A stretch of 64,000 nt of DNA from Salmonella enterica subsp. enterica serovar Choleraesuis (lineage in GTDB: Bacteria; Pseudomonadota; Gammaproteobacteria; Enterobacterales; Enterobacteriaceae): positions 2,356,001 to 2,420,000 of the forward strand of contig AP025685.1 in assembly GCA_022846635.1 (NCBI GenBank), in the 5' to 3' direction. The position numbers were made by a program, and so were the translations under genes. Numbering within the stretch: position 1 is the first letter of the stretch; each line of letters starts with the position of its first letter. This document shows positions 1 through 8,993 of the stretch, in pieces. Under the pieces are notes generated by a model. It saw only the letters and a list, made by a program, of their open reading frames with translations. It was not told the DNA's origin and made no database searches.

Positions 1-1502
1 TTAATACTCTGCTGCGCCAGCACCGCCGCCGGGCCGCCGATGGAGCCAAGATAGAAACCACCGTGTTTATTACAGGCATCAGTTACTTGCTTACTGCGGT
101 TGCCTTTTGCCAGCATGACCATACTGCCGCCATGCGACTGCAACAGATCCACGTAAGAGTCCATACGCCCGGCGGTAGTCGGCCCCAGGGAACCTGAGGC
201 ATAGCCTTCCGGCGTTTTGGCCGGGCCTGCGTAGTAAACCGGGTGGTCCTTGATGTACTGCGGCAAGCCTTCGCCACGATCGATACGTTCTTTCAATTTG
301 GCGTGGGCAATATCGCGCGCCACGATAATAGTACCGCTGAGCGACAGACGGGTGGAGACTGGATAAGCAGAAAGCTGGGCCAGAATATCGCTCATTGGGC
401 GATTAAGATCGACGCTGACGACTTCGCCTTCCCCGGCTTTGCGCATGGACTCCGGAATAAAGCGCCCAGGGTTATGCTCGAGCTTCTCGATCCAGATACC
501 TTCGCGGTTAATTTTGGCTTTGATGTTACGGTCGGCAGAGCAGGAAACGCCCATACCCACCGGGCAGGACGCACCGTGGCGAGGCAGGCGGATAACCCGC
601 ACATCATGAGCAAAATATTTGCCACCAAACTGCGCCCCCAGCCCCAGGTTCTGAGCCTCCAGCAGCAGTTCTTGTTCCAGCTCAATATCGCGGAACGCCT
701 GGCCATGCTCGTTACCTTCGGTCGGCAGCTCATCGTAATATTTTGCTGAAGCCAGTTTCACGGTTTTAAGGTTGGTTTCCGCCGAAGTACCGCCAATGAC
801 AAAGGCGATATGGTATGGCGGACAGGCCGCGGTGCCGAGCGTGCGCATCTTCTCCACCAGGTAGTCTTTCAGCTTCCCGGGGCTTAATAACGCCTTGGTT
901 TCCTGGAACAAGTAGGTTTTGTTCGCCGAACCGCCGCCCTTGGCAATACAGAGGAATTTATATTCGTCGCCGTCCACGCTGTAGAGATCTATCTGAGCCG
1001 GCAGGTTGGTACCGGTATTGACCTCTTTATACATATCCAGCGCCGCGTTCTGGGAATAACGCAGGTTGTCTTCGATATAAGTGTCGTACACCCCACGGCT
1101 CAGAGCCGCTTCATCGCCACCGCCGGTCCAAACCCGTTGCCCCTTTTTACCGACGATAATAGCGGTGCCGGTATCCTGGCAGGTTGGCAGAATGCCTTTG
1201 GCGGCAATCTCGGAGTTACGCAGAAATTGCAGCGCAACGTAGCGGTCGTTCTCGCTCGCCTCTGGATCGTCAAGAATGGCGGCGACCTGTTGTTGATGGG
1301 CCGGACGCAGCATAAAGCTGGCGTCATGGAAGGCCTGGTGCGCCAGGCGCGTTAAGGCCTCGGGTTCAACTTTTAACACCGGCTGGCCCTCAAATTCAGC
1401 CACCGACACGTGCTCATTGGTCAGCAGATAATACTCGGTGTCATCTTTAGCGAGGGGAAAAGGCTGTTGGTAATGGAATGGCTTATTCGATTTATCAGAC
1501 AT
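1..1502 (-). CDS. fumA: Class I fumarate hydratase FumA, 3' end cut by window edge
   Basis: Iron-sulfur fumarase interconverting fumarate and malate in the TCA cycle, cytoplasmic. Reading the minus strand from the ATG at 1502 gives [20 protein letters not shown] and continues without a stop to base 1, about 500 of the roughly 548 residues usual for the family, so only the last ~48 residues lie outside. Cysteines suited to 4Fe-4S binding are visible in LPTCQDTG (about residue 108) and in the [13 protein letters not shown] stretch. In K-12 fumA is likewise divergent from manA, with fumC downstream of fumA, so fumC is probably just outside the window. FumA and FumB are close paralogues; the manA neighbour decides for FumA. 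Confidence 0.95.
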   Translation of the reverse strand, partial: MSDKSNKPFHYQQPFPLAKDDTEYYLLTNEHVSVAEFEGQPVLKVEPEALTRLAHQAFHDASFMLRPAHQQQVAAILDDPEASENDRYVALQFLRNSEIAAKGILPTCQDTGTAIIVGKKGQRVWTGGGDEAALSRGVYDTYIEDNLRYSQNAALDMYKEVNTGTNLPAQIDLYSVDGDEYKFLCIAKGGGSANKTYLFQETKALLSPGKLKDYLVEKMRTLGTAACPPYHIAFVIGGTSAETNLKTVKLASAKYYDELPTEGNEHGQAFRDIELEQELLLEAQNLGLGAQFGGKYFAHDVRVIRLPRHGASCPVGMGVSCSADRNIKAKINREGIWIEKLEHNPGRFIPESMRKAGEGEVVSVDLNRPMSDILAQLSAYPVSTRLSLSGTIIVARDIAHAKLKERIDRGEGLPQYIKDHPVYYAGPAKTPEGYASGSLGPTTAGRMDSYVDLLQSHGGSMVMLAKGNRSKQVTDACNKHGGFYLGSIGGPAAVLAQQSI

Positions 1503-1699
1503 GATGCTCTCACTTACTTCAGTCACGTTAAATCCATTTCTGCGGCGATTTTATCTCCATATCACCGCAAACGGGTAACACTATGCTACACAATTTTTTA
1601 ACAAAAACTGAGACTGCGCCGACTTTTTCCCGCCGGGCGTTACTTCCGGGCCAAGAATTGCTTTAATGAGACAAAAGAAAACAACTAAAGGCATTGATA

Positions 1700-2878
1700 A
1701 TGCAAAAATTAATCAACTCTGTACAAAACTACGCCTGGGGCAGCAAACGGGCGCTGACCGACCTTTATGGCATTCCTAACCCAGATAATCAGCCAATGGC
1801 TGAACTGTGGATGGGCGCTCACCCTAAAAGCAGCTCTCAGGTGATAGGGCCAGACGGTAAAACCGTGGCGCTGCGCGAAGAAATTGACGCCGCTCCGGCG
1901 CGTTTGCTTGGTGATAAGGTAGCTCAGCGTTTTGGCGAGCTGCCTTTTTTATTTAAGGTACTGTGCGCCGCCCAGCCGCTATCCATTCAGGTTCATCCGA
2001 GCAAGCAGGCATCTGAAGCCGGTTTTGCCCGTGAAAATGCCGCCGGGATTCCAATGAACGCCGCCGAGCGTAACTACAAAGATCCTAACCATAAGCCAGA
2101 GCTGGTCTTTGCTTTAACGCCGTTCCTGGCGATGAACGCATTTCGTGAATTTTCCGATGCCGCCGCGTTACTGGCCCCACTGGAACATGTCCACCCGCTG
2201 ATTGCCGCCTTTCGTCAGACCCCCGATAGCGACAAACTGAAAGCACTGTTTGCCGGACTGCTGGCACTGGATGGCGAAGAAAAACGCCAGGCCCTGGCCC
2301 TGCTACGTACCGCTCTGGACACGCAGCGCGGCGAGCCGTGGGACACTATCCGCGCGATTTCCGCCGACTACCCGGACGATAGCGGGCTGTTCTCTCCGCT
2401 GTTGCTGAATGTGGTAAAACTCGAACCGGGCGAAGCGATGTTCCTGTTCGCCGAAACGCCGCATGCCTATCTAAACGGCGTGGCGCTGGAGGTGATGGCC
2501 AATTCGGATAATGTGTTGCGCGCCGGTCTCACGCCAAAATATATTGATATTCCGGAGCTGATCGCCAATGTGAAATTCACACCTCGCCCGGCCGGCGATC
2601 TGCTGACTCAACCGAATGCTGAAGGCGATGCGCTAATTTTCCCTATCCCGGTTGATGATTTTGCTTTCAGCCTCCACCGGCTTAGCTCCGCACCTCAGGC
2701 CCTGGAACAAGATAGCGCGGCTATCGTATTCTGCGTCGAGGGGGAGGCCCATTTAGCCTGTGCCGGAGAGTCTCTCACGCTACGGGCAGGCGAGTCGGCA
2801 TTTATCGCCGCAGATGAGCCATCAGTTACGGTCAGCGGCACCGGCCGTCTGGCACGGGTTTATAATCAACTCAATTAA
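1700..2878 (+). CDS. manA: Mannose-6-phosphate isomerase, class I
   Basis: Zinc enzyme interconverting mannose-6-P and fructose-6-P. It is needed for mannose use and supplies mannose-6-P for GDP-mannose. The 392-residue product begins MQKLINSVQNYAWGSK and matches the family length (391 in E. coli). Zinc ligands of the cupin fold are visible as Gln97 and His99 in SIQVHPSKQ, a Glu in PELVFALTPF and a His in AETPHAYLNG. An in-frame TTG six bases upstream is less likely as start because the family begins at this ATG. It is divergent from fumA and followed by ydgA after a 193-base spacer. Confidence 0.96.
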   Translation: MQKLINSVQNYAWGSKRALTDLYGIPNPDNQPMAELWMGAHPKSSSQVIGPDGKTVALREEIDAAPARLLGDKVAQRFGELPFLFKVLCAAQPLSIQVHPSKQASEAGFARENAAGIPMNAAERNYKDPNHKPELVFALTPFLAMNAFREFSDAAALLAPLEHVHPLIAAFRQTPDSDKLKALFAGLLALDGEEKRQALALLRTALDTQRGEPWDTIRAISADYPDDSGLFSPLLLNVVKLEPGEAMFLFAETPHAYLNGVALEVMANSDNVLRAGLTPKYIDIPELIANVKFTPRPAGDLLTQPNAEGDALIFPIPVDDFAFSLHRLSSAPQALEQDSAAIVFCVEGEAHLACAGESLTLRAGESAFIAADEPSVTVSGTGRLARVYNQLN

Positions 2879-2905
2879 TTACCCTCAATCGGGTTCGGTT
2901 GCTAC

Positions 2906-2952
2906 GCTTTCTATGAGAACAGAATTAGCGTTACGCAATCTGCATAGAAAGC
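2906..2952. repeat. Nested inverted repeat in the manA-ydgA spacer
   Basis: GCTTTCTATG at 2906-2915 is the exact reverse complement of CATAGAAAGC at 2943-2952. The 27-base loop itself holds a smaller GCGT-T-ACGC hairpin. No T-run follows, so it is not an intrinsic terminator. It could be a structured 3' UTR or a protein-binding site; the function is unknown. Confidence 0.45.
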
Positions 2953-3071
2953 AGCCGATAGGCGGTTGGATTATCTTTATAAGATGAACCAGCAGCGGCA
3001 CGGCTCGCTGAGGATAATAGATTCATACAAATGCGCCGGGTGATAGCCCGGCTACAAAAAGGATTGAAGTT

Positions 3072-4580
3072 ATGAAGAAATCTTTGGTGGCAGTTGGCGT
3101 TATTGTAGCCCTTGGCGCCGTCTGGGCCGGTAGTGCCTGGTACACCGGCAAGCAACTGGAACCACGGCTGGATGAGCTGCTGGCTCAGGCCAATGCCCAA
3201 TTAGATCGCGCAGCGCCGCAGGCTGGCCTGGTACTCAGTTACCAGAATTATCAGCGCGGCGTGTTTTCCAGCGATCTGCAACTGATTGCCTCACCAAAAC
3301 CCGGCGTTGCCAATGGCTGGCTTAAGCCGGGCGATAGCGTGACGTTTAAAGAAAAAATCGATCACGGCCCGTTCCCGCTGATGTCACTGGCAAAATTTAA
3401 TCTGCTGCCAGCTATGGGCGCGGTTTCCACCACCCTGGAAAATACGCCAACCAGCGCCCGCCTGTTTGCAGCGGCTAACGGCAAAGCGCCATTTGAACTG
3501 CAAACCCGCGTAGGTTATAGCGGCAGTACTCGTTATGACGCAACCATCAATCCGTTAAGCATGGACTCAGCCAAAGGTAAATTTGCGCTGGGTGCCGGAG
3601 ACTTTACGGTAAAAGCCGATAGCGATCAGAATGACATGGCGATCACCGGTCAGCTCGACAGCGGCCTGTTCAGCACCATTAATGACTACGATCAGCAGGT
3701 ACAGTTCACCACGGGTAAACTGACGCTGGATGGCAATACCAGCCTGTCTTCTTTTGCTGAACGCATTGGCAAGCAGTCATTGACGCTAGATAAACTGGCC
3801 ATTGCCGTAGAAGGCAAAGAGCTGGCGATTGTTGAAGGCGTTAAAATCGATGCCAATACTGACGCTGATAAAGACGGTAAGAGCCTGAACGGGCAGATAG
3901 ATTACAGCCTGGATGCTCTGAAAATGCAGAACCGCAACCTGGGCAGCGGCAAGCTACATGTTGCTATCAGCAAGCTGGACGGCACGGCGATGCATCAGTT
4001 CAGCCAGGCGCTGGAGCAGCAGCAACAGGCAATTCAAAAAGATCCTGCGCTGGCAAACGATCCACAAAAACAACAGCAGAAAGCCATTCAGGCCATCACC
4101 GATAATCTGCCGCTGCTGCTGAAAGGCAACCCGGTGGTCAATGTTTCACCGCTAAGCTGGAAAAATGATAAAGGGGAAGCCACTGCGAACCTGACGCTGG
4201 CGCTGAAAGATCCTGCCGGGCAGCCGGTTACCGCCGCGACCGCAGAAAATCAGCTAGACAGACTGGTGCGCTCACTGGATTTAAAACTCAATATTCCTTT
4301 GGATGTCGCAAACGCCTTTATGACTGAAATCGCTCAGCTGGAAGGATATCAGGAATCTGACGCCGCTAAGCTCGCCGAACAACAGGTAAAAGGCGTGTCA
4401 GCTATGGGGCAGATGTTCCAGATAACCACAGAGAAGGATAATGCCATTCAAACCAGTGTTAAGTACGCCAATGGTCAGGTCAATATTAATGGCCGCACCA
4501 TGTCGCTGGATGATTTTATCGGCAAATACACGCTGCCAACCGGCGTCATCCCCGACGCCAACTCGCCTTCCCTGCAATAA
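3072..4580 (+). CDS. ydgA: YdgA family (DUF945) inner-membrane protein
   Basis: A 502-residue protein, the same length as E. coli YdgA. One hydrophobic segment (about residues 4-24) can act as a signal anchor, leaving a large hydrophilic periplasmic DUF945 domain. The biochemical role is not established; the family is described as dimeric envelope proteins. The ATG at 3072 is preceded by the purine-rich AAAAAGGATTGAAG. It lies downstream of manA in the same direction, as in K-12. The stretch LEQQQQAIQKDPALANDPQK is rich in Gln and Lys and probably helical. Confidence 0.93.
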   Translation: MKKSLVAVGVIVALGAVWAGSAWYTGKQLEPRLDELLAQANAQLDRAAPQAGLVLSYQNYQRGVFSSDLQLIASPKPGVANGWLKPGDSVTFKEKIDHGPFPLMSLAKFNLLPAMGAVSTTLENTPTSARLFAAANGKAPFELQTRVGYSGSTRYDATINPLSMDSAKGKFALGAGDFTVKADSDQNDMAITGQLDSGLFSTINDYDQQVQFTTGKLTLDGNTSLSSFAERIGKQSLTLDKLAIAVEGKELAIVEGVKIDANTDADKDGKSLNGQIDYSLDALKMQNRNLGSGKLHVAISKLDGTAMHQFSQALEQQQQAIQKDPALANDPQKQQQKAIQAITDNLPLLLKGNPVVNVSPLSWKNDKGEATANLTLALKDPAGQPVTAATAENQLDRLVRSLDLKLNIPLDVANAFMTEIAQLEGYQESDAAKLAEQQVKGVSAMGQMFQITTEKDNAIQTSVKYANGQVNINGRTMSLDDFIGKYTLPTGVIPDANSPSLQ

Positions 4581-4583
4581 TTG

Positions 4584-5615
4584 CTAGCCGCGCCACGGGT
4601 AAAGCCGTGGCGTCAGCACCTGGCCGAGCGGAGCGACAGCTCCGTTCGCCACTCTTTCCATAATGCGCTCGGCAACTCTGGCACCCATTTCACGGGCCGG
4701 TGTCGTCACCCAACTGACTGGAATATCATCAAGCGCCGTCTCACCCACCTCCGCAAATGCACCGAGCGCCAGCTGACGGTCAAAATAGCTCTCCATACTC
4801 CGCTCACCGCCCTGACGCCCGGCGCGCAGCAGCCCAAGCCAGGCACCGGTGGCAATAGTCGCGTTATGGCACACCACGGCGCTAATGGTCGGGTTATGGC
4901 GCAGCAGCGCCCCCAGCGCTTCCGCCGCCTGTCGGTGGCTATTATCGCATTCGATAACCCAGTCGCTATGAAACGGCAGACCGTATTGCAGCAGCGTGGC
5001 GCAAAAGCCGCCCAGCCGCTCGGCGCGGGTTAGAGAGTCAGCACTTCCCCCCAGCCAGGCAATTCGCTGATGCCCACATTCGATAAGATGACGAGTCAGC
5101 ACTCTGGCTGCCTGCTGATGGTCGGGACGAATGCTGTCCGCCAGCTCGCTATCTCCGGCCCGCGAGGCCACCACTACCGGCAGCGCCAGCTCTTCAGTCA
5201 GCGCCGCGATGCCCGCCAGTCGCCGGGCCGAACCGGCGATGATCACCCCATCCACTCCCTGATTATTCAGCGTGGTCAGGCAACGCTGCATCTGTTCCAG
5301 AGTATTGCCGGACTGTGCCAGCAATAGCAGCCGCCCTTCGCGCTCCATCACTTCGCTCACGCCTGCCACCAGCCCTGCGTAAAACGGATGGCCAATATCA
5401 TTTACTACCAGGCCAATCGACCCACTTTGCCCGCCGCGCAGCGCGGCCGCCTGGCGGTTACGTACGAAGCCAAGCTCTTCAATGGCAGCATTGACCCGCT
5501 GGCCGGTATTCGCCGATATGCGCCCTTTTCCGCTGAGTACCAGCGACACGGTACTGACCGAAACCCCGGCTAACAGTGCCACATCATTAATGGTGACTTT
5601 TTTTGAATGGGACAT
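4584..5615 (-). CDS. malI: LacI-family repressor MalI
   Basis: DNA-binding repressor of malXY and of its own gene. The 343 residues start MSHSKKVTINDVALLAGVSV, a LacI-type helix-turn-helix (about 8-27) followed by the hinge RISANTGQRVNAAIEELGFV, then a periplasmic-binding-protein-like effector domain. Length and sequence match E. coli MalI (342). It is divergent from malX, and the intergenic region carries two near-identical 16-bp operators. It converges with ydgA, whose stop lies only 3 bases from the malI stop. The natural inducer is not evident from sequence. Confidence 0.95.
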   Translation of the reverse strand: MSHSKKVTINDVALLAGVSVSTVSLVLSGKGRISANTGQRVNAAIEELGFVRNRQAAALRGGQSGSIGLVVNDIGHPFYAGLVAGVSEVMEREGRLLLLAQSGNTLEQMQRCLTTLNNQGVDGVIIAGSARRLAGIAALTEELALPVVVASRAGDSELADSIRPDHQQAARVLTRHLIECGHQRIAWLGGSADSLTRAERLGGFCATLLQYGLPFHSDWVIECDNSHRQAAEALGALLRHNPTISAVVCHNATIATGAWLGLLRAGRQGGERSMESYFDRQLALGAFAEVGETALDDIPVSWVTTPAREMGARVAERIMERVANGAVAPLGQVLTPRLYPWRG

Positions 5616-5635
5616 ATGGCCGTGTTAACCCTCCA

Positions 5636-5651
5636 GGTAAATCGTTTTATC
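5636..5651. promoter_or_regulatory. MalI operator, malI-proximal
   Basis: GGTAAATCGTTTTATC matches the perfect malX-side operator (5714-5729) at 14 of 16 positions. It lies 21 bases upstream of the malI start, as expected for autoregulation by MalI. Confidence 0.7.
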
Positions 5652-5713
5652 TGATTGTGATATTAAGCCCATTTTTCGCGCTAAGTTCTGTGATTCAGCA
5701 CGCACTCGATGTT

Positions 5714-5729
5714 GATAAAACGTTTTATC
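5714..5729. promoter_or_regulatory. MalI operator, malX-proximal
   Basis: GATAAAACGTTTTATC is a perfect 16-bp palindrome about 50 bases upstream of the malX start. It is the sequence known as the MalI-binding site in E. coli. Together with the imperfect copy at 5636 it gives two operators 78 bases apart (about 7.4 helical turns). Confidence 0.85.
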
Positions 5730-5777
5730 ATCTTTTGCACACCGAAAAGATGACTGTATGTTGACCAAGGAGTGACT

Positions 5778-7373
5778 ATGGCCTCGAGTAGCACACAAAA
5801 AATTACGTTATGGGAGTTTTTCCAGAACCTGGGCAAAACCTTTATGCTGCCCGTAGCGCTGTTGTCATTCTGCGGCATCATGCTCGGCATCGGCAGCTCT
5901 CTGTCCAGCCACGATGTAGTAACGCTGATCCCTGCCCTGGGGAACCCGGTGCTTCAGGGGATCTTTATGTGGATGAGCAAAACCGGCTCCTTCGCCTTTA
6001 GCTTCCTGCCGGTTATGTTCTGTATCGCCATTCCACTGGGCCTGGCACGCGAGAATAAAGGCGTAGCCGCCTTTGCCGGTTTCGTAGGTTATGCGGTAAT
6101 GAACCTCGGGGTTAACTTCTGGCTGACCATTAAAGGTATTCTGCCAACTACCGATGCCGCAATCCTGAAGGCAAATAACATTCAGAGCATCCTCGGGATC
6201 CAGTCTATCGATACCGGGATCCTCGGTGCGGTGATTGTCGGCGTTATCGTTTTTGTCCTCCATGAGCGCTTCCATAATGTGCGCCTGCCGGATGCGCTGG
6301 CGTTCTTTGGTGGTACCCGTTTTGTTCCTATTATTACAACTCTGGTGCTGGGGCTGGTTGGTCTGGTTATTCCACTTATCTGGCCAGTATTCGCCGCCGG
6401 TATTAACGGCCTCGGCCATGTCATCAACGGTGCCGGTGATTTTGGCCCCATGATTTTTGGTACCGGTGAACGTCTGCTGCTGCCTTTTGGTCTGCACCAC
6501 ATCCTGGTGGCACTGATTCGCTTTAGCGAAGCCGGTGGTACTATGGACGTATGCGGGCACTCGGTAAGCGGCGCGCTGACTATTTTCCAGGCTCAGCTCT
6601 CTTGCCCAACTACTCACGGCTTTGCTGAAACCGCGACCCGCTTCCTGTCGCAGGGGAAAATGCCATCCTTCCTGGGCGGTTTGCCAGCGGCGGCTCTGGC
6701 GATGTATCACTGCGCGCGCCCTGAAAATCGTCATAAAATCAAAGGGCTGTTAATCTCCGGCGTGGTAGCCTGTGTCGTTGGCGGCACCACAGAACCGCTC
6801 GAGTTCCTGTTCCTGTTCGTGGCACCGGTGCTGTATGTCATCCACGCTCTGCTGACCGGCCTTGGCTTCACCGTTATGGCGATTCTGGGCGTCACCATTG
6901 GCAATACCGACGGCAATATCATCGACTTCGTGGTATTCGGCATCCTGCACGGCCTGTCTACCAAGTGGTATATGGTGCCGGTCGTCGCCGCGCTGTGGTT
7001 CGTTGCTTACTACGTGATTTTCCGCTTCGCTATCCTGCGCTTTAATCTGCGCACCCCGGGGCGCGATATTGAAAGCGCCGCCAGCCAGGTGGACAGCGCC
7101 ATTGCCGGGATCAGCGGTAAATCGGGTTACAACGTACCGGCAATCCTTGCCGCTCTGGGGGGACGCGATAACATCGTCACCCTGGACAACTGCATTACCC
7201 GCCTGCGCCTGACGGTAAAAGATATGTCGCTGGTCGATAGCGCGGCGCTGAAAGCCAATCGCGCCATCGGCGTGGTACAGCTCAACCAGACCAGCCTGCA
7301 AGTGGTTATCGGCCCTCAGGTTCAGTCGGTTAAAGATGAAATGGCTGCTCTGATGCAAACCATCGAAGCATGA
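5778..7373 (+). CDS. malX: PTS IIBC permease MalX
   Basis: Membrane transporter of the sugar phosphotransferase system, with an N-terminal IIC domain (many hydrophobic spans, about residues 20-425) and a C-terminal IIB domain. The IIB phospho-cysteine lies in the conserved NCITRLRLTV motif. The 531 residues compare with 530 in E. coli MalX, which can carry glucose and maltose. The start is the ATG at 5778, preceded by AAGGAGTGACT; the GTG two codons earlier overlaps that ribosome site. It forms a MalI-controlled unit with malY, but a terminator-like hairpin lies between the two genes. Confidence 0.94.
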   Translation: MASSSTQKITLWEFFQNLGKTFMLPVALLSFCGIMLGIGSSLSSHDVVTLIPALGNPVLQGIFMWMSKTGSFAFSFLPVMFCIAIPLGLARENKGVAAFAGFVGYAVMNLGVNFWLTIKGILPTTDAAILKANNIQSILGIQSIDTGILGAVIVGVIVFVLHERFHNVRLPDALAFFGGTRFVPIITTLVLGLVGLVIPLIWPVFAAGINGLGHVINGAGDFGPMIFGTGERLLLPFGLHHILVALIRFSEAGGTMDVCGHSVSGALTIFQAQLSCPTTHGFAETATRFLSQGKMPSFLGGLPAAALAMYHCARPENRHKIKGLLISGVVACVVGGTTEPLEFLFLFVAPVLYVIHALLTGLGFTVMAILGVTIGNTDGNIIDFVVFGILHGLSTKWYMVPVVAALWFVAYYVIFRFAILRFNLRTPGRDIESAASQVDSAIAGISGKSGYNVPAILAALGGRDNIVTLDNCITRLRLTVKDMSLVDSAALKANRAIGVVQLNQTSLQVVIGPQVQSVKDEMAALMQTIEA

Positions 7374-7379
7374 TGTAAT

Positions 7380-7402
7380 GCCCGGCCTGCGCCGGGCTTT
7401 TT
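7380..7402 (+). terminator. Terminator-like hairpin between malX and malY
   Basis: GCCCGGC (7380-7386), loop CTGC, GCCGGGC (7391-7397) and then five T residues form a textbook intrinsic terminator. It starts 6 bases after the malX stop and ends 14 bases before the malY ATG. Partial termination would lower malY expression relative to malX. Confidence 0.75.
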
Positions 7403-7416
7403 CGATACGAGGTTCT

Positions 7417-8598
7417 ATGTTTAATTTTTCCACGCCGGTCGATCGCCACGGCACATGGTGCACCCAGTGGGATTACGTGGCCGACCGTTTTGGTGCCGCA
7501 GACCTGCTGCCTTTCACCATCTCAGATATGGATTTCCCCAGCGCCCCATGCATACAGCAGGCGCTGACGGCCTGGATAAATAACGGCGTATTGGGCTACA
7601 GCCGCTGGCAGAATGCCGAATTCAGCGGCGCAATTCAGGGCTGGATGCAGCGCCGCTTTAGCAGCAATATTGACCCGCAAAATTTGGTATATGGGCCTTC
7701 GGTTATCTACATGGCCGGCCAACTGATTCGCCAGTGGAGCGAGCCGGGTGATGGCGTGGCGGTACACACTCCGGCCTACGATGCTTTCTATAAAACGATT
7801 AACGGCAACCAGCGCCAGGTGCTGGCCGTACCGCTTGCAAAAAACAGAGACGGCGGCTGGCAGTGCGATATGAGCCTGCTGGAAAACACTCTGGCGCGCC
7901 CGGATTGTAAAATCCTGCTGCTGTGCAGCCCGCATAATCCAACCGGCAAAGTCTGGAGCCGGGAGGAGCTCACCGCCATGGCCGCGCTGTGCCGCCGCCA
8001 CGGTGTGCGGGTTATCAGCGATGAAATCCACATGGATATGACCTGGGGTGATGCCCGTCATACTCCATGGGACCAGGTTGCGCAAAGCGATTGGGCATTG
8101 ATTACCTCTGCGTCGAAAAGCTTCAACGTTCCGGCGCTGACCGGCGCATGGGGGCTTATCAGCAATCCTCAGGATAAACAGAACTACCTGGCGGCGCTTA
8201 AAGAGCGCGACGGGCTGTCTTCCCCGGCGGTGCTGGCTCTGGTGGCGCAAATTGCCGCTTATAATGAAGGAGCGCCATGGCTGGACGCGTTGCGCGACTA
8301 TCTGGAGGCTAACCTGCGCCATATCGCCTTGACGCTAAATACCGAATTTCCTGCGCTCAACTGGCAACCTCCCCAGGCAACCTATCTGGCGTGGATTGAT
8401 TTAAGCCCGCTGGGGCTGGACGATAAAGCCTTGCAGCAGGAGCTGATTGAACATCAAAAAGTGGCGATTATGCCCGGTTATACCTACGGCGAGGAAGGCG
8501 CTGGATTTATTCGTCTCAACGCCGGATGCCAGCGCGCGAAGCTTGATGAGGGCCTGAAACGCCTGATTGCCGGAATTAAGGCTCTGCAACGGCGTTAA
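7417..8598 (+). CDS. malY: PLP-dependent cystathionine beta-lyase / regulator MalY
   Basis: Class I/II aminotransferase-fold enzyme that cleaves C-S bonds. E. coli MalY also antagonises the activator MalT by direct contact. The 393 residues from ATG 7417 begin MFNFSTPVDRHGTWCTQWDY, as in E. coli MalY (390). The PLP-lysine lies in TSASKSFNVPAL, and the cofactor-contact motif SPHNPTGKVWS is present. An ATG 39 bases upstream is in frame but sits inside the malX-malY hairpin and has no family support. The ribosome site is the GAGG in ACGAGGTTCT. Confidence 0.94.
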   Translation: MFNFSTPVDRHGTWCTQWDYVADRFGAADLLPFTISDMDFPSAPCIQQALTAWINNGVLGYSRWQNAEFSGAIQGWMQRRFSSNIDPQNLVYGPSVIYMAGQLIRQWSEPGDGVAVHTPAYDAFYKTINGNQRQVLAVPLAKNRDGGWQCDMSLLENTLARPDCKILLLCSPHNPTGKVWSREELTAMAALCRRHGVRVISDEIHMDMTWGDARHTPWDQVAQSDWALITSASKSFNVPALTGAWGLISNPQDKQNYLAALKERDGLSSPAVLALVAQIAAYNEGAPWLDALRDYLEANLRHIALTLNTEFPALNWQPPQATYLAWIDLSPLGLDDKALQQELIEHQKVAIMPGYTYGEEGAGFIRLNAGCQRAKLDEGLKRLIAGIKALQRR

Positions 8599-8652
8599 TT
8601 TTCTTCTGCTTCCCCTTCCCGTCCGGAAGGGGAATCTTCTCCCCTGCCCGAA

Positions 8653-8817
8653 CTACTCGATATCCTCCCGCCTCAGCCCAATATCATTAAGCCGACGCTC
8701 GTCCATGCGCTGCAAAATACGCCGGGTTTGTCCGCGGATATACCATTTTTTAACTGCGCGCCAGATTAATACCAGGCCGAGAAATGGCCGTCGTGCCCGA
8801 TTTTCATGAAATTCCAT
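8653..8817 (-). CDS. yjiS: Small DUF1127 protein YjiS
   Basis: A 54-residue basic protein read from the ATG at 8817, starting MEFHENRARRPFLGLVLIW and ending RRLNDIGLRREDIE. The C-terminal pattern (R-x-L-x-x-M-D-x-R-x-L-x-D-I-G-L) is the DUF1127 signature. In E. coli a 54-residue DUF1127 protein, YjiS, sits beside yjiR, and the same divergent neighbour is found here. DUF1127 proteins in other bacteria have been linked to RNA binding and phosphate or carbon responses; no function is proven for YjiS. GGAGGTGCAATATGG supplies a good ribosome site. Confidence 0.85.
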   Translation of the reverse strand: MEFHENRARRPFLGLVLIWRAVKKWYIRGQTRRILQRMDERRLNDIGLRREDIE

Positions 8818-8871
8818 ATTGCACCTCCCCGTCTGTCTGAGGCTTTATCATCACGAATTTCGGTCATAACA

Positions 8872-8972
8872 ATACAGATTCAAATAGTACTTTTATTTAA
8901 CATACAGATTAGCTAAAACAGTATCTGCATCCGTTTTTTAGCTTCTTTCTGTACTGGTTTTCTAATCTGTAT
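8872..8972. promoter_or_regulatory. Repeated ATACAGATT sites between yjiS and yjiR
   Basis: ATACAGATT occurs at 8872-8880 and again exactly 30 bases later at 8902-8910. Its reverse complement AATCTGTAT lies at 8964-8972. The second and third copies extend to ATACAGATTAG and CTAATCTGTAT. Regularly spaced direct and inverted repeats in the divergent spacer are typical of operators for MocR-type regulators such as YjiR; YjiR binding is inferred. Confidence 0.6.
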
Positions 8973-8993
8973 GGCTGCATTGAGGGATACAGC

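Noticed and set aside
5865..6734. 289-codon frame antisense to malX
   Set aside because: Shadow of the transporter gene with no membrane or domain pattern of its own.
8567..8809. 80-codon plus-strand frame after malY
   Set aside because: It overlaps the malY end and is antisense to yjiS; Pro/Arg-rich with no family resemblance.
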